DNA from: Cellvibrionaceae bacterium
GTDB taxonomy: Bacteria > Pseudomonadota > Gammaproteobacteria > Pseudomonadales > Cellvibrionaceae
Assembly (NCBI GenBank): GCA_025800365.1
Contig: JAOXRT010000146.1
Coordinates: 1 to 64,000 of the forward strand
DNA length: 64,000 nt
Reading direction: 5' to 3'
Every line of letters begins with the position of its first letter. Positions within the stretch are counted from its first letter, which is position 1. The notes beneath the pieces were generated by a model, which made no database searches, was not told where the DNA came from, and saw only the letters and a program-made list of their open reading frames with translations. This document shows, one piece after another, positions 32,683 through 42,806 of this stretch. The position numbers and the translations under genes are program-made.

Positions 32683-35600
32683 ATGCGACACATTTTTTTC
32701 ATTTCAATATTAACCTTACTCATGAGTTACAGCAGTTTTTTGCTGGCCGTTAATTATCAAGAGTTTACGCTATCGACCTACACAAGGAGCGACGAAAACT
32801 TACCTGACAGTATTCATGACATAATCATTGATAATAAGGGTTATTACTGGATTGCTAGCAATGAGGGGCTCTATCGTTATGATGGCGTACAAGCGATAAA
32901 ACTATTCTCTCAAAAAGGAGAAGCCCTCCATAACAAAATGACCATCACCCTAGGCCTTGATGAACAGAATCTTTGGTTCAATACTGGCGAAGTACTCTAC
33001 CGTATGAACCTACAAAGCTATGATTACCAAAGCTTCAGCCATGTAGAAAACCAAGAAAATAGTTTAGCCAGCAACCATATCCGCCAGATATTTACCAATT
33101 CAAAAAATCAAATATGGATAGCCAGCCAAGCGGGACTCTCTTATTTTGATCCACAAAAATCTCAATTTAAAAACTTCTACTTACCCAAGGACATAAAGAA
33201 TATCCATTTTGGGAATGCCATCAAAAACATCAGTGAAGATGCTCAAGGCATGCTCTGGCTCTCTACCTTTCATCAGGGCCTTATTGGTTTTGACCCTAAG
33301 CGAGAAGCGTTTTTAAACTTCGATGAAATAATTAGTGATCCAAAGACGCAATCTGCAATACAAAGCTGCAAAAGCAGTAGTTACGCAAGTATAAATCGCA
33401 GCAATAAAAATCAGGCCATCATCTGCAATGACAGCTATATAGAACTCGATCCAGACTATCAACTTAAATACAACTTTAAAATCAGCAAAACAAACAGTAA
33501 CAATATAGCCATTAATACGCTTGTAGAGGATAAACAGAACCGCATATGGACCAGCAGCGACAATAACAATATCTTCCGCATTACCGCTGAAAGGCAATTA
33601 GTGGAGATAAACACGCCCGAAAATAGCTACCCACAACGATCGCGCAATACTGTTATCACCAAGTTGCTGCTATCCAGTGATGGGAAGATTGATGTCGCAT
33701 TTATTCGAGGAAGTATTCAGCAGTGGTCACCTATAGAAAATGATATTACCCGCATCCCCTATAACTTGAGCAGCCCTAAGAAACCAAACATCTATGACAG
33801 TCATACCATTGATGATAACAATTTCCTTCTTATCACTGACCTTGGTTTTTTACTTAAAATAAACCTAGATGATAACAGTATTTCAAAGATCCCTGCCCCG
33901 GCAACGACTTTTAATGTGAGTCACAATTCAAATGGCGATATTTGGATGGCTAGTTTCGAAGGGGTTTACAAGTTCAAGCAAAGTACTGGTATAACGGAGA
34001 AAATACTTGAACAGTACGCCTATCAGATACTATCACCCCCGAATAGCCACATGGTTTGGCTCAAGGTAAGAGGCGGAATTATTGCATTTAACAGTCAAAC
34101 ACTGGAGAGCAAAAACTACTCAATCAGCAATAAGGTCATGCTGTATAACACTCATCTAATGCACAGCAATCAACATGGTATTTGGCTAGTTGGGGACAAA
34201 GCGTTCTTTCATTACGACTCAAGGAAAGATAGTTTTATACCCGTTGAACTTCCACAGGAAAATCAGAGCAATGAAGGTAGGCACTTTTTTGATGGCGACG
34301 ACATTATCACTATCAATGACCGTATAAGCAGAACAAGGCTTCAAAAATCGGCAAATGGTAGCTATAGCATTTTAGGTATACGCAATATAGAAATGCAACT
34401 CACCAGCAGTAGTGACGACATCAGTTACCACGAACAAAAAATCTGGAGAAACCGTGATGACAAGCGACAGATTTTTCTTTTTGACGAAAAAAGCCAAACC
34501 CTAAGCTCACTAAACCGAGCCAGCGGATTCCCTCAGAAGGCCGACTTCAGACTGATCACCGCCAATTCACGCCACGGATTGGTAATAGCCAACTCTACAG
34601 AAGTAGCCGTTTTATCAAACCCAGAAAGACATGCACGAACTCTAATTCAACCCCCATCGGTTTCTTATGTGGAAGTCTACGGAAAAAATGGCCGCAAAGA
34701 AAAAATTTACAATATTGAGCACGGCTTGACGCTTAAACCAGACGACTATGCCATCGACATTCACTATAGCAACTCTGACAGATCACCTTTAGCCCAAGAG
34801 ATTTCAGCTCGATATAAGCTGGAGGGCTGGGACAAGGACTGGATTGACGCCAAAGAGCCTTTGCTTAGATATTCTGGCCTGAAACCAGGGCTTTATCGCT
34901 TACTTTTAGCGAACACCAATGAGGCGAGCATTCAAAGCGAAATTTCCATCAATGTTGAAGCGCCAGTTTGGAAAAGCCAGTGGGCTCTCGCCTTCTACCT
35001 TCTCAGCACGATCGGGCTGATCGCGCTCATTTTCTACTTCCGGAAGGAGAAAATACGTAGCGAGCAAAGTGCCCAAAGCCTACTTAGAGTTTACGCGCAA
35101 GGATACGAAAAAATTGGCGATGGTTTTTGCATTTGTAGCAAAGACGGGATAATCAGTTCTTTTAACAAGGCATTCGGAAAAATCACCGGAATTAAAGAAG
35201 ACTCACCATATAAAACAATCGCCCAGTTTAAATCCAACAAAAATAAAGACGGTGGCTATCGCGAGTTTTGGGAAACTCTATTGTCTAAAGACTACTGGCA
35301 AGGAGAACTATGGCTACGCAACAATGAAGGTAAAGACATCCCCATTGAATGCAAAGCATCAATGGTGCTACACGATGGGAAAAAGTACTACATTATCGTA
35401 ATCAAAGACATCACCCAAAAGCTAGCGCATGAGGCCGAGCTGAAGCGCATGGCTACCTTTGACGATCTTACCGGTCTTCCCAATAGAAACCTGTTTAATG
35501 AAGAACTAAAGCGCACCATTGCCAGTGCAAGGCGACGCAGCAATGCGAAATTTTGCCTGCTATTTATTGACCTCGATCGTTTCAAATTTATTAATGACTC

Positions 35601-36771
35601 ATTAGGTCATGACGTGGGTGATGAGCTATTAATAGAAATGGCGAGACGACTTAAGGCTTCGGTTCGAGAAGAAGATTTAATTGCTCGGCTCGGGGGAGAT
35701 GAGTTTGTCATCGTAATTGACAATCTTATAAAAATAGAAGATGTGCACATATGCTGTGACAATATCCTCAGGCGTTTTAAAGAGGCCATCAATATTAACG
35801 GCCACGACTTATTCTGCAACCTTAGCATTGGTATTTCCTCGTTCCCAAATGACGGTAGCGACGGTAAGTCTTTGTTAAAAAATGCCGATGCGGCCATGTA
35901 CAACTCTAAGTCTCGTGGCGGTAGCTCCTACTCTTTTTACACCAAGAGTATGAATGATAAATTGCTTAACTCTCTCCAGTTGGAAACAGAGGTTCGCAGA
36001 GCCATTAGCAATCATGAAATTCAGGCGTATTTTCAACCCAAGGTTAAACTGTCAAACCGTGAAATCGTAGGCTTTGAAGCGCTAGTACGCTGGAAACGCA
36101 ACGGCAGGGATTTTCCAGCCGCTGAATTTGTGAGTATGGCTGAAGAACAAGGCTTGATCATGGAGCTGGGTATGCAGGTTTTACATATGGCCTGCCTACA
36201 GGTGAAAGCCATTATGGATCGCTATTCATACCAGTTACCCATCGCTGTAAACCTATCCCCAAAACAGCTATCGGAAAGTGACTTTGTTGAGCAAATCATT
36301 CGGGTCGTCAAGAGCCACGGCTTACCGCCACATCTCATTGAATTCGAAATTACTGAAAATATCCTTATGCACGATGATGAGCTTGGCATCCAGAAAATTA
36401 CCGCTCTACAGCTACTGGGCCATAAAGTATCCATTGATGATTTTGGTACTGGCTATTCCTCCCTATCCTATCTAAATCGCCTACCGATCAATACACTAAA
36501 GATAGATAGGGCATTCACCAGCAATATGCTTATCGACAAAACGCAAGAGAGCATTGTGCAATCGGTTGTCGACTTAGCGACAAACTTAAAACAAGAAACC
36601 GTAGCGGAAGGTATTGAGACAGAACAAGCCCACCAGGTTTTACTATCAATGGGTTGCCAAATTGGCCAAGGGTATTTGTATGCTAAGGCATTGAATAGCC
36701 AGGCGGTAGATCAACTTTTACAGCAAGGCTTAATTATCGGTAAGCCAAAAACATTTGTGGCGGCCATTTAA
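32683..36771 (+). CDS. Periplasmic-propeller sensor with PAS, GGDEF and EAL domains
   Basis: A 1362-residue membrane sensor for cyclic di-GMP turnover. After a signal peptide/TM (1-23) come two-component-regulator propeller repeats (SIHDIIIDNKGYYWIASNEG, IRQIFTNSKNQIWIASQAGL and others, to about 660). A Y_Y_Y domain follows (690-760: YKLEGWDKDWIDA), then one TM helix (768-788), a PAS domain (about 795-910), GGDEF (1004-1008) and EAL (1132-1134). The GGDEF site is intact, with an I-site RxxD (REED) five residues upstream, so synthase activity with product inhibition is plausible. EAL residues are also intact (EITEN, DDFGTGYSSL, KIDRAF), so hydrolysis is plausible. It ends at a hairpin shared with the convergent malate synthase. 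Confidence 0.93.
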   Translation: MRHIFFISILTLLMSYSSFLLAVNYQEFTLSTYTRSDENLPDSIHDIIIDNKGYYWIASNEGLYRYDGVQAIKLFSQKGEALHNKMTITLGLDEQNLWFNTGEVLYRMNLQSYDYQSFSHVENQENSLASNHIRQIFTNSKNQIWIASQAGLSYFDPQKSQFKNFYLPKDIKNIHFGNAIKNISEDAQGMLWLSTFHQGLIGFDPKREAFLNFDEIISDPKTQSAIQSCKSSSYASINRSNKNQAIICNDSYIELDPDYQLKYNFKISKTNSNNIAINTLVEDKQNRIWTSSDNNNIFRITAERQLVEINTPENSYPQRSRNTVITKLLLSSDGKIDVAFIRGSIQQWSPIENDITRIPYNLSSPKKPNIYDSHTIDDNNFLLITDLGFLLKINLDDNSISKIPAPATTFNVSHNSNGDIWMASFEGVYKFKQSTGITEKILEQYAYQILSPPNSHMVWLKVRGGIIAFNSQTLESKNYSISNKVMLYNTHLMHSNQHGIWLVGDKAFFHYDSRKDSFIPVELPQENQSNEGRHFFDGDDIITINDRISRTRLQKSANGSYSILGIRNIEMQLTSSSDDISYHEQKIWRNRDDKRQIFLFDEKSQTLSSLNRASGFPQKADFRLITANSRHGLVIANSTEVAVLSNPERHARTLIQPPSVSYVEVYGKNGRKEKIYNIEHGLTLKPDDYAIDIHYSNSDRSPLAQEISARYKLEGWDKDWIDAKEPLLRYSGLKPGLYRLLLANTNEASIQSEISINVEAPVWKSQWALAFYLLSTIGLIALIFYFRKEKIRSEQSAQSLLRVYAQGYEKIGDGFCICSKDGIISSFNKAFGKITGIKEDSPYKTIAQFKSNKNKDGGYREFWETLLSKDYWQGELWLRNNEGKDIPIECKASMVLHDGKKYYIIVIKDITQKLAHEAELKRMATFDDLTGLPNRNLFNEELKRTIASARRRSNAKFCLLFIDLDRFKFINDSLGHDVGDELLIEMARRLKASVREEDLIARLGGDEFVIVIDNLIKIEDVHICCDNILRRFKEAININGHDLFCNLSIGISSFPNDGSDGKSLLKNADAAMYNSKSRGGSSYSFYTKSMNDKLLNSLQLETEVRRAISNHEIQAYFQPKVKLSNREIVGFEALVRWKRNGRDFPAAEFVSMAEEQGLIMELGMQVLHMACLQVKAIMDRYSYQLPIAVNLSPKQLSESDFVEQIIRVVKSHGLPPHLIEFEITENILMHDDELGIQKITALQLLGHKVSIDDFGTGYSSLSYLNRLPINTLKIDRAFTSNMLIDKTQESIVQSVVDLATNLKQETVAEGIETEQAHQVLLSMGCQIGQGYLYAKALNSQAVDQLLQQGLIIGKPKTFVAAI

Positions 36772-36780
36772 GCCGCCACA
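36756..36780. terminator. Convergent hairpin with a stop codon in its loop
   Basis: TGTGGCGGC and GCCGCCACA pair perfectly around a 7-base loop that contains the TAA stop of the GGDEF/EAL gene (36769-36771). On the minus side the stem is followed by AAATGTTTTT, so it can end malate synthase transcription from the other strand. On the plus side there is no T run. Confidence 0.6.
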
Positions 36781-36805
36781 AACTCATGCGAAAGAAAGAC
36801 AGCAA

Positions 36806-38992
36806 TTAAGCGCCGAACTTCTCCTTCGCCTTGATGCGATAAGCATGCAATAGCGGCTCGGTGTAGCCACTAGGCTGAGTCTTACCTTCAAATACCAAGG
36901 CGCAAGCCGCCTCAAAGGCCACACTACCATCAAAATCAGCTGCCATTGGACGATATTCAGTATCATTGGCGTTTTGCTCATCAACCACCTTGGCCATGCG
37001 CTGCAAAGTTTCCATGACCTGCTCTTTGCTACACACACCGTGCTCTAGCCAGTTGCAAATATGCTGACTCGAAATACGCAAGGTCGCGCGATCTTCCATC
37101 AAACCAATATTGTGAATATCCGGTACTTTAGAGCAGCCAACTCCCTGATCAATCCAGCGAACCACATAACCCAAGATGCCCTGGGCATTGTTATCCAGCT
37201 CTGCTTGAATTTCTTCTGCGCTTAGCTGGCTAGGATCTTCCATTACCGGCACAGTTAAAATGTCATCTAGGCTGGCTCGCTGGCGTTGCTTAAGCTCGTC
37301 CTGTAATGAAATAACATTAACTTGATGGTAATGCGTGCTGTGCAACGTAGCGCCATTTGGAGACGGCACCCAAGCGGTATTCGCGCCTGATTTCGGATGG
37401 CCAATCTTCTGCTCTAGCATAGCGGCCATTTCATCAGGCATTGCCCACATACCCTTACCAATCTGAGCTTTACCTTGAAGGCCACAGGCTAAGCCATTAT
37501 CAACGTTCCAATCTTCATAGGCATTGATCCAAGGCTGCTGCTTCATCTTAGCCTTTGGAATCATAGCGCCAGCCAACATGCTGGTGTGAATTTCATCACC
37601 GGTACGATCTAAGAAGCCGGTATTAATAAATACCACACGCTCTTTAGCCGCTCGAATACACTCTTTCAGGTTAACCGTGGTGCGACGCTCTTCGTCCATA
37701 ATGCCGGCTTTTAAGGTGTTACGAGCTAGACCCAATGCATCTTCCACGCGGCTAAATAGCTCACAAGCAAAAGCGACCTCTTCAGGACCGTGCATTTTTG
37801 GCTTCACGATGTATACCGAGCCGGTGCGGCTGTTGCCACGACCTTCACGATCAGCCTGATCGCGCTGCAAATCGTGCATGGCGGCTAGAGAAGTCACCAT
37901 GGCATCCATGATGCCTTCGGGAACTTCATTACCGTCTTTGTCTAAGATCGCATTATTGGTCATCAAGTGGCCAACATTACGAACAAACAATAGGCTTCGA
38001 CCAGGTAAACGCAGCTCACTACCATCAGTAGCCGTGTAAAAGCGGTCGGCATTTAGGCGGCGAGTCATCACTTGACCGCCCTTCTCAAAGCTCTCTTCAA
38101 GATTGCCTTTCATTAGGCCCAGCCAATTGCTGTAGACTTCAACCTTATCTTCAGCGTCAACAGCGGCCACCGAATCTTCGCAATCCATAATGGTAGTCAC
38201 TGCGGCTTCTACCAATAGATCTTTTACGTTGGCAGGGTCGTCCTTACCAACGTTATGGTTAGAATCGATTTGAATTTCTACGTGCAGACCATTGTTTTTC
38301 AACAAAATAGCATCAGGCTTGGCCGCGTCGCCCTGATAACCTTGTAGCTTTTCTGCTTGAGCCAAACCAGTAACACTGCCATCGCTCAGTTTTACCTGTA
38401 GCTGACCGTCGACAACGCTGTATGCCGCCGACTCTTGGTGGCTACCAGACTGTAGAGGAGCAACTTGATCTAGGTGCTTACGAGCAAATTCAATAACTTT
38501 TGCGCCGCGTACTGGGTTATAACCACGGCCTTTTTCGGCACCGCCACTTTCACTGATCGCATCAGTACCGTAAAGCGCATCGTATAGGCTTCCCCAACGA
38601 GCATTCGAGGCGTTTAGGGCAAAACGTGCATTCTTAACCGGTACCACAAGCTGTGGACCCGCCTGCTCAGCAATTTCAGTATCGACGTTCTCGGTAGTAA
38701 CCGCGAAATCTTCGCCTTCTGGCAACAAGTAGCCAATATCCAGCAAGAACTGTTTATAGCTGGCAAAGTCGCTCTTAGGGTTAGCTTGATGCCAAGCATC
38801 AATTTGCGCTTGGAAATCCTCGCGTTTAGCCAATAAGGCGCGATTCTTAGGGGCAAGATCGTTGATAATGGCTTCGAAAGCCTGCCAGTAATCTTGGGTA
38901 TTTACACCGGTACCTGGAGCGATTTGCTCCTCGATTAAGCGATATAGCTCTGCATCAATTTGCAAGCCACCTTGCTGGATTCTTTCGCTCAC
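36806..38992 (-). CDS. glcB: Malate synthase G
   Basis: This glyoxylate-shunt enzyme condenses glyoxylate with acetyl-CoA to malate. The GTG at 38992 is chosen: GGAGG sits 8 bases upstream and the N-terminus becomes [20 protein letters not shown], matching the family. An in-frame GTG at 39007 overlaps that Shine-Dalgarno. The product is 728 residues, the normal isoform G length. Visible stretches are [54 protein letters not shown] and [20 protein letters not shown]. No isocitrate lyase is in the window. The isocitrate dehydrogenase at 14-17 kb is the competing branch. Confidence 0.97.
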   Translation of the reverse strand: MSERIQQGGLQIDAELYRLIEEQIAPGTGVNTQDYWQAFEAIINDLAPKNRALLAKREDFQAQIDAWHQANPKSDFASYKQFLLDIGYLLPEGEDFAVTTENVDTEIAEQAGPQLVVPVKNARFALNASNARWGSLYDALYGTDAISESGGAEKGRGYNPVRGAKVIEFARKHLDQVAPLQSGSHQESAAYSVVDGQLQVKLSDGSVTGLAQAEKLQGYQGDAAKPDAILLKNNGLHVEIQIDSNHNVGKDDPANVKDLLVEAAVTTIMDCEDSVAAVDAEDKVEVYSNWLGLMKGNLEESFEKGGQVMTRRLNADRFYTATDGSELRLPGRSLLFVRNVGHLMTNNAILDKDGNEVPEGIMDAMVTSLAAMHDLQRDQADREGRGNSRTGSVYIVKPKMHGPEEVAFACELFSRVEDALGLARNTLKAGIMDEERRTTVNLKECIRAAKERVVFINTGFLDRTGDEIHTSMLAGAMIPKAKMKQQPWINAYEDWNVDNGLACGLQGKAQIGKGMWAMPDEMAAMLEQKIGHPKSGANTAWVPSPNGATLHSTHYHQVNVISLQDELKQRQRASLDDILTVPVMEDPSQLSAEEIQAELDNNAQGILGYVVRWIDQGVGCSKVPDIHNIGLMEDRATLRISSQHICNWLEHGVCSKEQVMETLQRMAKVVDEQNANDTEYRPMAADFDGSVAFEAACALVFEGKTQPSGYTEPLLHAYRIKAKEKFGA

Positions 38993-39142
38993 GGGTATTG
39001 CCTCCACAGTCTTTTATAAGCATTAACACAAATTCTATGGAAGCTGGCTTTATTTGGCGAATTTATAGGTTTTATATTGGGTATATGCAGGGGAAATATA
39101 GGACGCAAAATACTCCATATAAGCGCCCTATTGTAGACCGGA

Positions 39143-40678
39143 TTAAGCCGCTTGATCCTTTGGTAATTCAAACTCAAAGCGCGTGCCCTGATTCAGCTTA
39201 GACTGAACCTGAATCTTGGCATCATGAATATCCATAATACGCTTAACAATTGCCAAGCCTAAGCCTGTTGAGCTTACATCTTCGCGGCTTCGATCTGGGT
39301 TGGCGTAAAAGCGATCAAAGATATAAGGCAGATCCTCTTCATTGATGCCACGCCCGGTGTCACCCACACTTACTTTGATCTTATTGCTGTTGCTAGAGTC
39401 CGCTGTAATACTCAAGCTAATAAGCCCACCCTCTGGCGTATAGGCTATGGCATTGCGCAATAAGTTCTCGAAAACTCGCTGCATTAAGCTGATATCAGCA
39501 AACACCAAGGCGTTATTCTGCTCATTATGGATATCCAGCTTAATTTGCTTAGCTTCCAGCTCAAGACGAAACTCCTGGGCAGTATCAAAAACTAACTCAG
39601 CCAGAGAGAAGCGTTCAAAATTTGGCCTAGTGTGATTAGATTCCAGCTTAGACAACTCGAATAAATCTCCAATCAGTTGGCCTAGACGGCGTGAGCTCTT
39701 CATGGCGGTATTCAAATACTCCATACGCTCAGCTTCATTCAAACTACCGTTTTTAATCAGCAGGGTTTCTAGATAGCCCTGAATAGTGGCCAAAGGCGTG
39801 CGCAGGTCATGGGAAACATTGGAAATTAACTCTCTGCGCGTAGCGTCTGCCTCTCTAAGCATTTCAAATTGCTGCTTGATTTGCCCAGACATCGATTCAA
39901 AGGTTAGCTGCAATAACTCAATTTCATCTTTCGCCACTGCTTGCTTGATAGGATCTGCGGCGACTTGAGGCAATTCATGGCGAGCAAAATTATGCATCTT
40001 ATGACTCAAAGCCGTTAGGCGACGCACAAGCAAGCGAAATACCAGCAAGCCTGTAAGCACAGCGACCAAGGTGATTAAAGCCGTGGCGGCAAACACCATG
40101 GTGCGGCTATAACTGTCCTTTAGGCCATCACCAATATTGTCGTAGGCCTGCCCGCCTAAAATAACATAGAGATAGCCCTGCAAATGGCCGTTGGTTTCAA
40201 TTGGCGCAGCAGAGAATACCTTTTCAACATCAGGCTTGCGTGGATCTACACCTCGCAGTGGAAACTCTTCCGAGCCATCAATAAAGGCCTTTACTGGACC
40301 TAAGGGGACTTTATCCAGCAAAACAGAATCAGCTGGCAAATCGTGACCAATAATATTCCCCTGCACATCCAGCAAATAGACCTCAACAACAGGATTTACC
40401 ACCATCGCTACATGGGCCACCTTTTTGATGGCCTCAGGGCTAGGCTTATCAGAATCACCTTGCATCAATTGGTATTCACCATTGACGTATTTGGCGATAT
40501 CGAAGTTCAGCTTTTGGGTAAGCTCATCGTAGTAAACCCGCATCCACGCTTGGCTAGCGACAAATACCCCAATGCTCAAAGTCGCCACAATCACGACTAA
40601 GGCCAACGATAGCTTCGCACTCAAGGTCGTAAATACGCTAGAGCGTAAGAGTTTCACGGACTGTTGTTCTTGACTCAT
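39143..40678 (-). CDS. Sensor histidine kinase
   Basis: A 511-residue inner-membrane kinase. TM1 is at about 22-42, a periplasmic sensor of about 150 residues (VVEVYLLDVQGNIIGHDLPA suggests a double-Cache/PAS-like fold) follows, then TM2 at 194-214 and HAMP (215-268). The HisKA domain has the phosphoacceptor His290 (NVSHDLRTPLATIQGYLE), and the ATPase domain has LLRNAIAYTPEGG, GDTGRGINEEDLPYIFDRFY and STGLGLAIVKRIM. It is 72 bases downstream of its response regulator and upstream of malate synthase on the same strand. The ligand is unknown. Confidence 0.93.
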   Translation of the reverse strand: MSQEQQSVKLLRSSVFTTLSAKLSLALVVIVATLSIGVFVASQAWMRVYYDELTQKLNFDIAKYVNGEYQLMQGDSDKPSPEAIKKVAHVAMVVNPVVEVYLLDVQGNIIGHDLPADSVLLDKVPLGPVKAFIDGSEEFPLRGVDPRKPDVEKVFSAAPIETNGHLQGYLYVILGGQAYDNIGDGLKDSYSRTMVFAATALITLVAVLTGLLVFRLLVRRLTALSHKMHNFARHELPQVAADPIKQAVAKDEIELLQLTFESMSGQIKQQFEMLREADATRRELISNVSHDLRTPLATIQGYLETLLIKNGSLNEAERMEYLNTAMKSSRRLGQLIGDLFELSKLESNHTRPNFERFSLAELVFDTAQEFRLELEAKQIKLDIHNEQNNALVFADISLMQRVFENLLRNAIAYTPEGGLISLSITADSSNSNKIKVSVGDTGRGINEEDLPYIFDRFYANPDRSREDVSSTGLGLAIVKRIMDIHDAKIQVQSKLNQGTRFEFELPKDQAA

Positions 40679-40750
40679 AAATCTAAATTCTTTGTTCTAA
40701 ATGGTATTCACCGCAGTAAAATCTGAAGCCAGTGAGAAAGTTAGCCTAAC

Positions 40751-41467
40751 TCAGGCTTCCTGTAATGCTTGGGAGTCTAATTTATAGCCAACCCCCCAAA
40801 CCGTTACAATGATTTCTGGGTTGTTCGGGTCTTTCTCTATTTTGGCCCTCAGTCGATTGATATGGGAGTTCACAGTGTGCTCGTAACCATCATGGCCATA
40901 GCCCCAAACACTGTCTAAAAGCTCCGAACGACGAAAGACTCTGCCCGGTTGTGCAGCAAAGTGGCGTAAGAGATCAAATTCGCGGGCAGTTAATTCCACC
41001 AACTCCTCTCCCAAACGAACCTGATGTAACTCATCATTAATGCTCAGACGGCCAAGATCGATACTCTCGACTTCCTGCTGCTCTTTAGGCTCTAGTGCTT
41101 CTACCCGTCGAAATACCGCTTTTATTCGAGCAATCAGCTCCATCACACTAAAAGGCTTGGTGATATAGTCATCCGCACCAATATCCAAGCCCAAGACTCG
41201 ATCCAACTCACTGGAACGTGAAGTCAGCAATAAGATAGGTACAAATGCTTCATTGCGTCGAACCGCTCGGCAAATCTCTAAACCCGAAGGCCCTGGCAGC
41301 TGTATATCAAGGATCATCAGATCCCACTCCATGGCACAAGCCATACGCATACCTTCATGGCCATCTGCAGCATGAGTGACCTCAGCGCCCAAATCCCCTA
41401 GGTGTAAGCGCACCAAATCGGCAATATCTTGCTGATCTTCTACTATGAGAATTTTCTTGTTTTCCAT
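40751..41467 (-). CDS. OmpR/PhoB-family response regulator
   Basis: A 238-residue regulator using the ATG at 41467, which AAGG precedes at good spacing; an in-frame extension to 41551 is not family-like. The receiver has the acidic pair in ILIVEDQQDI, phospho-acceptor Asp54 (LMILDIQLPGPSG), Ser/Thr in LLLTSRSSE and Lys in DDYITKPF. The C-terminal winged helix has REFDLLRHFAAQPGRVFRRS and YEHTVNSHINRLRAKIEKDP. The partner kinase lies immediately downstream. The long upstream gap (41468-41813) likely holds its promoter. Targets are unknown. Confidence 0.93.
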   Translation of the reverse strand: MENKKILIVEDQQDIADLVRLHLGDLGAEVTHAADGHEGMRMACAMEWDLMILDIQLPGPSGLEICRAVRRNEAFVPILLLTSRSSELDRVLGLDIGADDYITKPFSVMELIARIKAVFRRVEALEPKEQQEVESIDLGRLSINDELHQVRLGEELVELTAREFDLLRHFAAQPGRVFRRSELLDSVWGYGHDGYEHTVNSHINRLRAKIEKDPNNPEIIVTVWGVGYKLDSQALQEA

Positions 41468-41813
41468 CAAAACGACCTTTTCTTCCAATTTCCCTCTAAG
41501 CGCCCCTTCTTCCCCTGAATCGCCTAGAGATCTCTTACAGCACCTTGCCACTGGCTATAATTGCCCAATACAGAGCCATAAATTAAAGCGGACAAGGTGC
41601 ACTACAGTATGGTGATAATGATACAAATGAACTATCACAGAGTTCTCACAACTTTGGGCTGAAACTGTCATTTTGTCCAGTCAAAGCAGGAGTAAAGCAC
41701 TGCTATTGCAGCGCAAGTGGCTAGTTTTAGTGAGTAAATCCGAGTTAGTCTGCAAAAGAGGAATAGACCGAAAACAGAAACAAAAAGGGAAAGGCTTTTT
41801 GCTTAGCGCCACT
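41468..41813. other. Upstream region of the response regulator
   Basis: A gap of 346 bases between the response regulator and the thiamine-kinase-like gene, both on the minus strand. It holds two TCACA copies 11 bases apart (41635-41650) and an 8-bp inverted repeat (GCACCTTG at 41540, CAAGGTGC at 41593). No gene was seen. It probably combines the end of the thiamine operon with the regulator promoter. Confidence 0.45.
41635..41650. promoter_or_regulatory. TCACA direct repeat, possible OmpR-type site
   Basis: Two TCACA copies are spaced 11 bases start to start, about 170 bases before the regulator start. Direct repeats near one helical turn are typical of OmpR-family sites. Autoregulation is an inference. 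Confidence 0.3.
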
Positions 41814-42803
41814 TCAGCGCTTTAATAGATCTATTTCAGCCTTTAGGGCTCGCGCATAACTGACAGAGATGCATTCCGGGCCAGCGCGTTCTACACCATG
41901 TCCTGCTCTGTAGTGTAGTAAGGCCCAGTACAGTGATTGTACGGCCAACAAGAAGCGAGCCAAAGGCAGCTCTTGCTTAAGGCTACCAGAACGCTTAGCG
42001 CCAGCTGATCTTGTCTTAGCGCTATAAATATCTAAAAAATGATCAAAGAGATCGGGGCTCCACTGATAGCTTTGTTGCAAGCTGGCGATATCAAGAACAG
42101 CCGGTGAAAGCGCTACATATTCCCAATCGACAAAGTAGCTGCGGCCACCTTTCAAAAGAATATTGTCTCGGTGTAAATCACAGTGGCAAAGGCTTTTGTC
42201 GAACTCAAGTTTGGACCAAGTAAGCGCCACTTCCTCATAAATATTATCAAGATCAGAAAGATCATTAGCTTCGCAGAACGATCTAACTGAACTCCCAAGC
42301 TGACCACGATAAAAACTGATATGTTCTAAAATGCAGCGAGTTTTGACATCGAAGCCAAGTAATTCTGGCTGGGTTCCATGCAATTTCGACAAGCTACTGG
42401 CGATGGCTTCGACCAAGACACGACTATGCTCGCCTGTTTGCTCTCCCTGCTGCTCATCTTGAATATATTTTGTGAGCAGTGCCCCACTCTCTTTCTCGGC
42501 CCACAATAATTCAGGTGATAAGCCCTGCTTCGCTGCCCAGCGATACAACTTAAACTCTAAGTTTTGGTCAGCGCCCAAGACTTTTTCATCTCTTTTGGGC
42601 ACCCTCAACACAAGCGGCTCCTGTACTGCTTCGTATCCTTCGGGCAGCTGTAATAAATAGTTGTGATTACTCTCGCTTACTAAGGGGAAGATTTGGAAAT
42701 CTATCGAGCGCCAAGGCTCTGGTAAGCTCGATAGGATTGCCATGCTCTGCGATTTTGAAAGGGCGTCGCGACGCGCAGAGCTTTGATGAAAATCTTGGCT
42801 CAC
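41814..42803 (-). CDS. APH-family small-molecule kinase, probable thiamine kinase
   Basis: A 329-residue aminoglycoside-phosphotransferase-fold kinase. The catalytic Brenner motif is HCDLHRDNILL, with metal-binding FVDWEYVALSPAVLDIASL after it and LVLRVPKRDEKVLG as the ATP-binding Lys segment near the N-terminus. The fold alone would not give the substrate. The place as last gene of a TPP-riboswitch operon, 3 bases after a PnuC-type transporter, points to phosphorylating imported thiamine (ThiK role). Choline/ethanolamine-like substrates remain possible. Confidence 0.8.
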   Translation of the reverse strand: MSQDFHQSSARRDALSKSQSMAILSSLPEPWRSIDFQIFPLVSESNHNYLLQLPEGYEAVQEPLVLRVPKRDEKVLGADQNLEFKLYRWAAKQGLSPELLWAEKESGALLTKYIQDEQQGEQTGEHSRVLVEAIASSLSKLHGTQPELLGFDVKTRCILEHISFYRGQLGSSVRSFCEANDLSDLDNIYEEVALTWSKLEFDKSLCHCDLHRDNILLKGGRSYFVDWEYVALSPAVLDIASLQQSYQWSPDLFDHFLDIYSAKTRSAGAKRSGSLKQELPLARFLLAVQSLYWALLHYRAGHGVERAGPECISVSYARALKAEIDLLKR

Positions 42804-42806
42804 TAC

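Noticed and set aside
41667-41687. A CTGTCAT-like segment resembling half of a Pho box upstream of the response regulator.
   Set aside because: Only one half-site fits, the second is poor in spacing and sequence, and the kinase does not look like PhoR.
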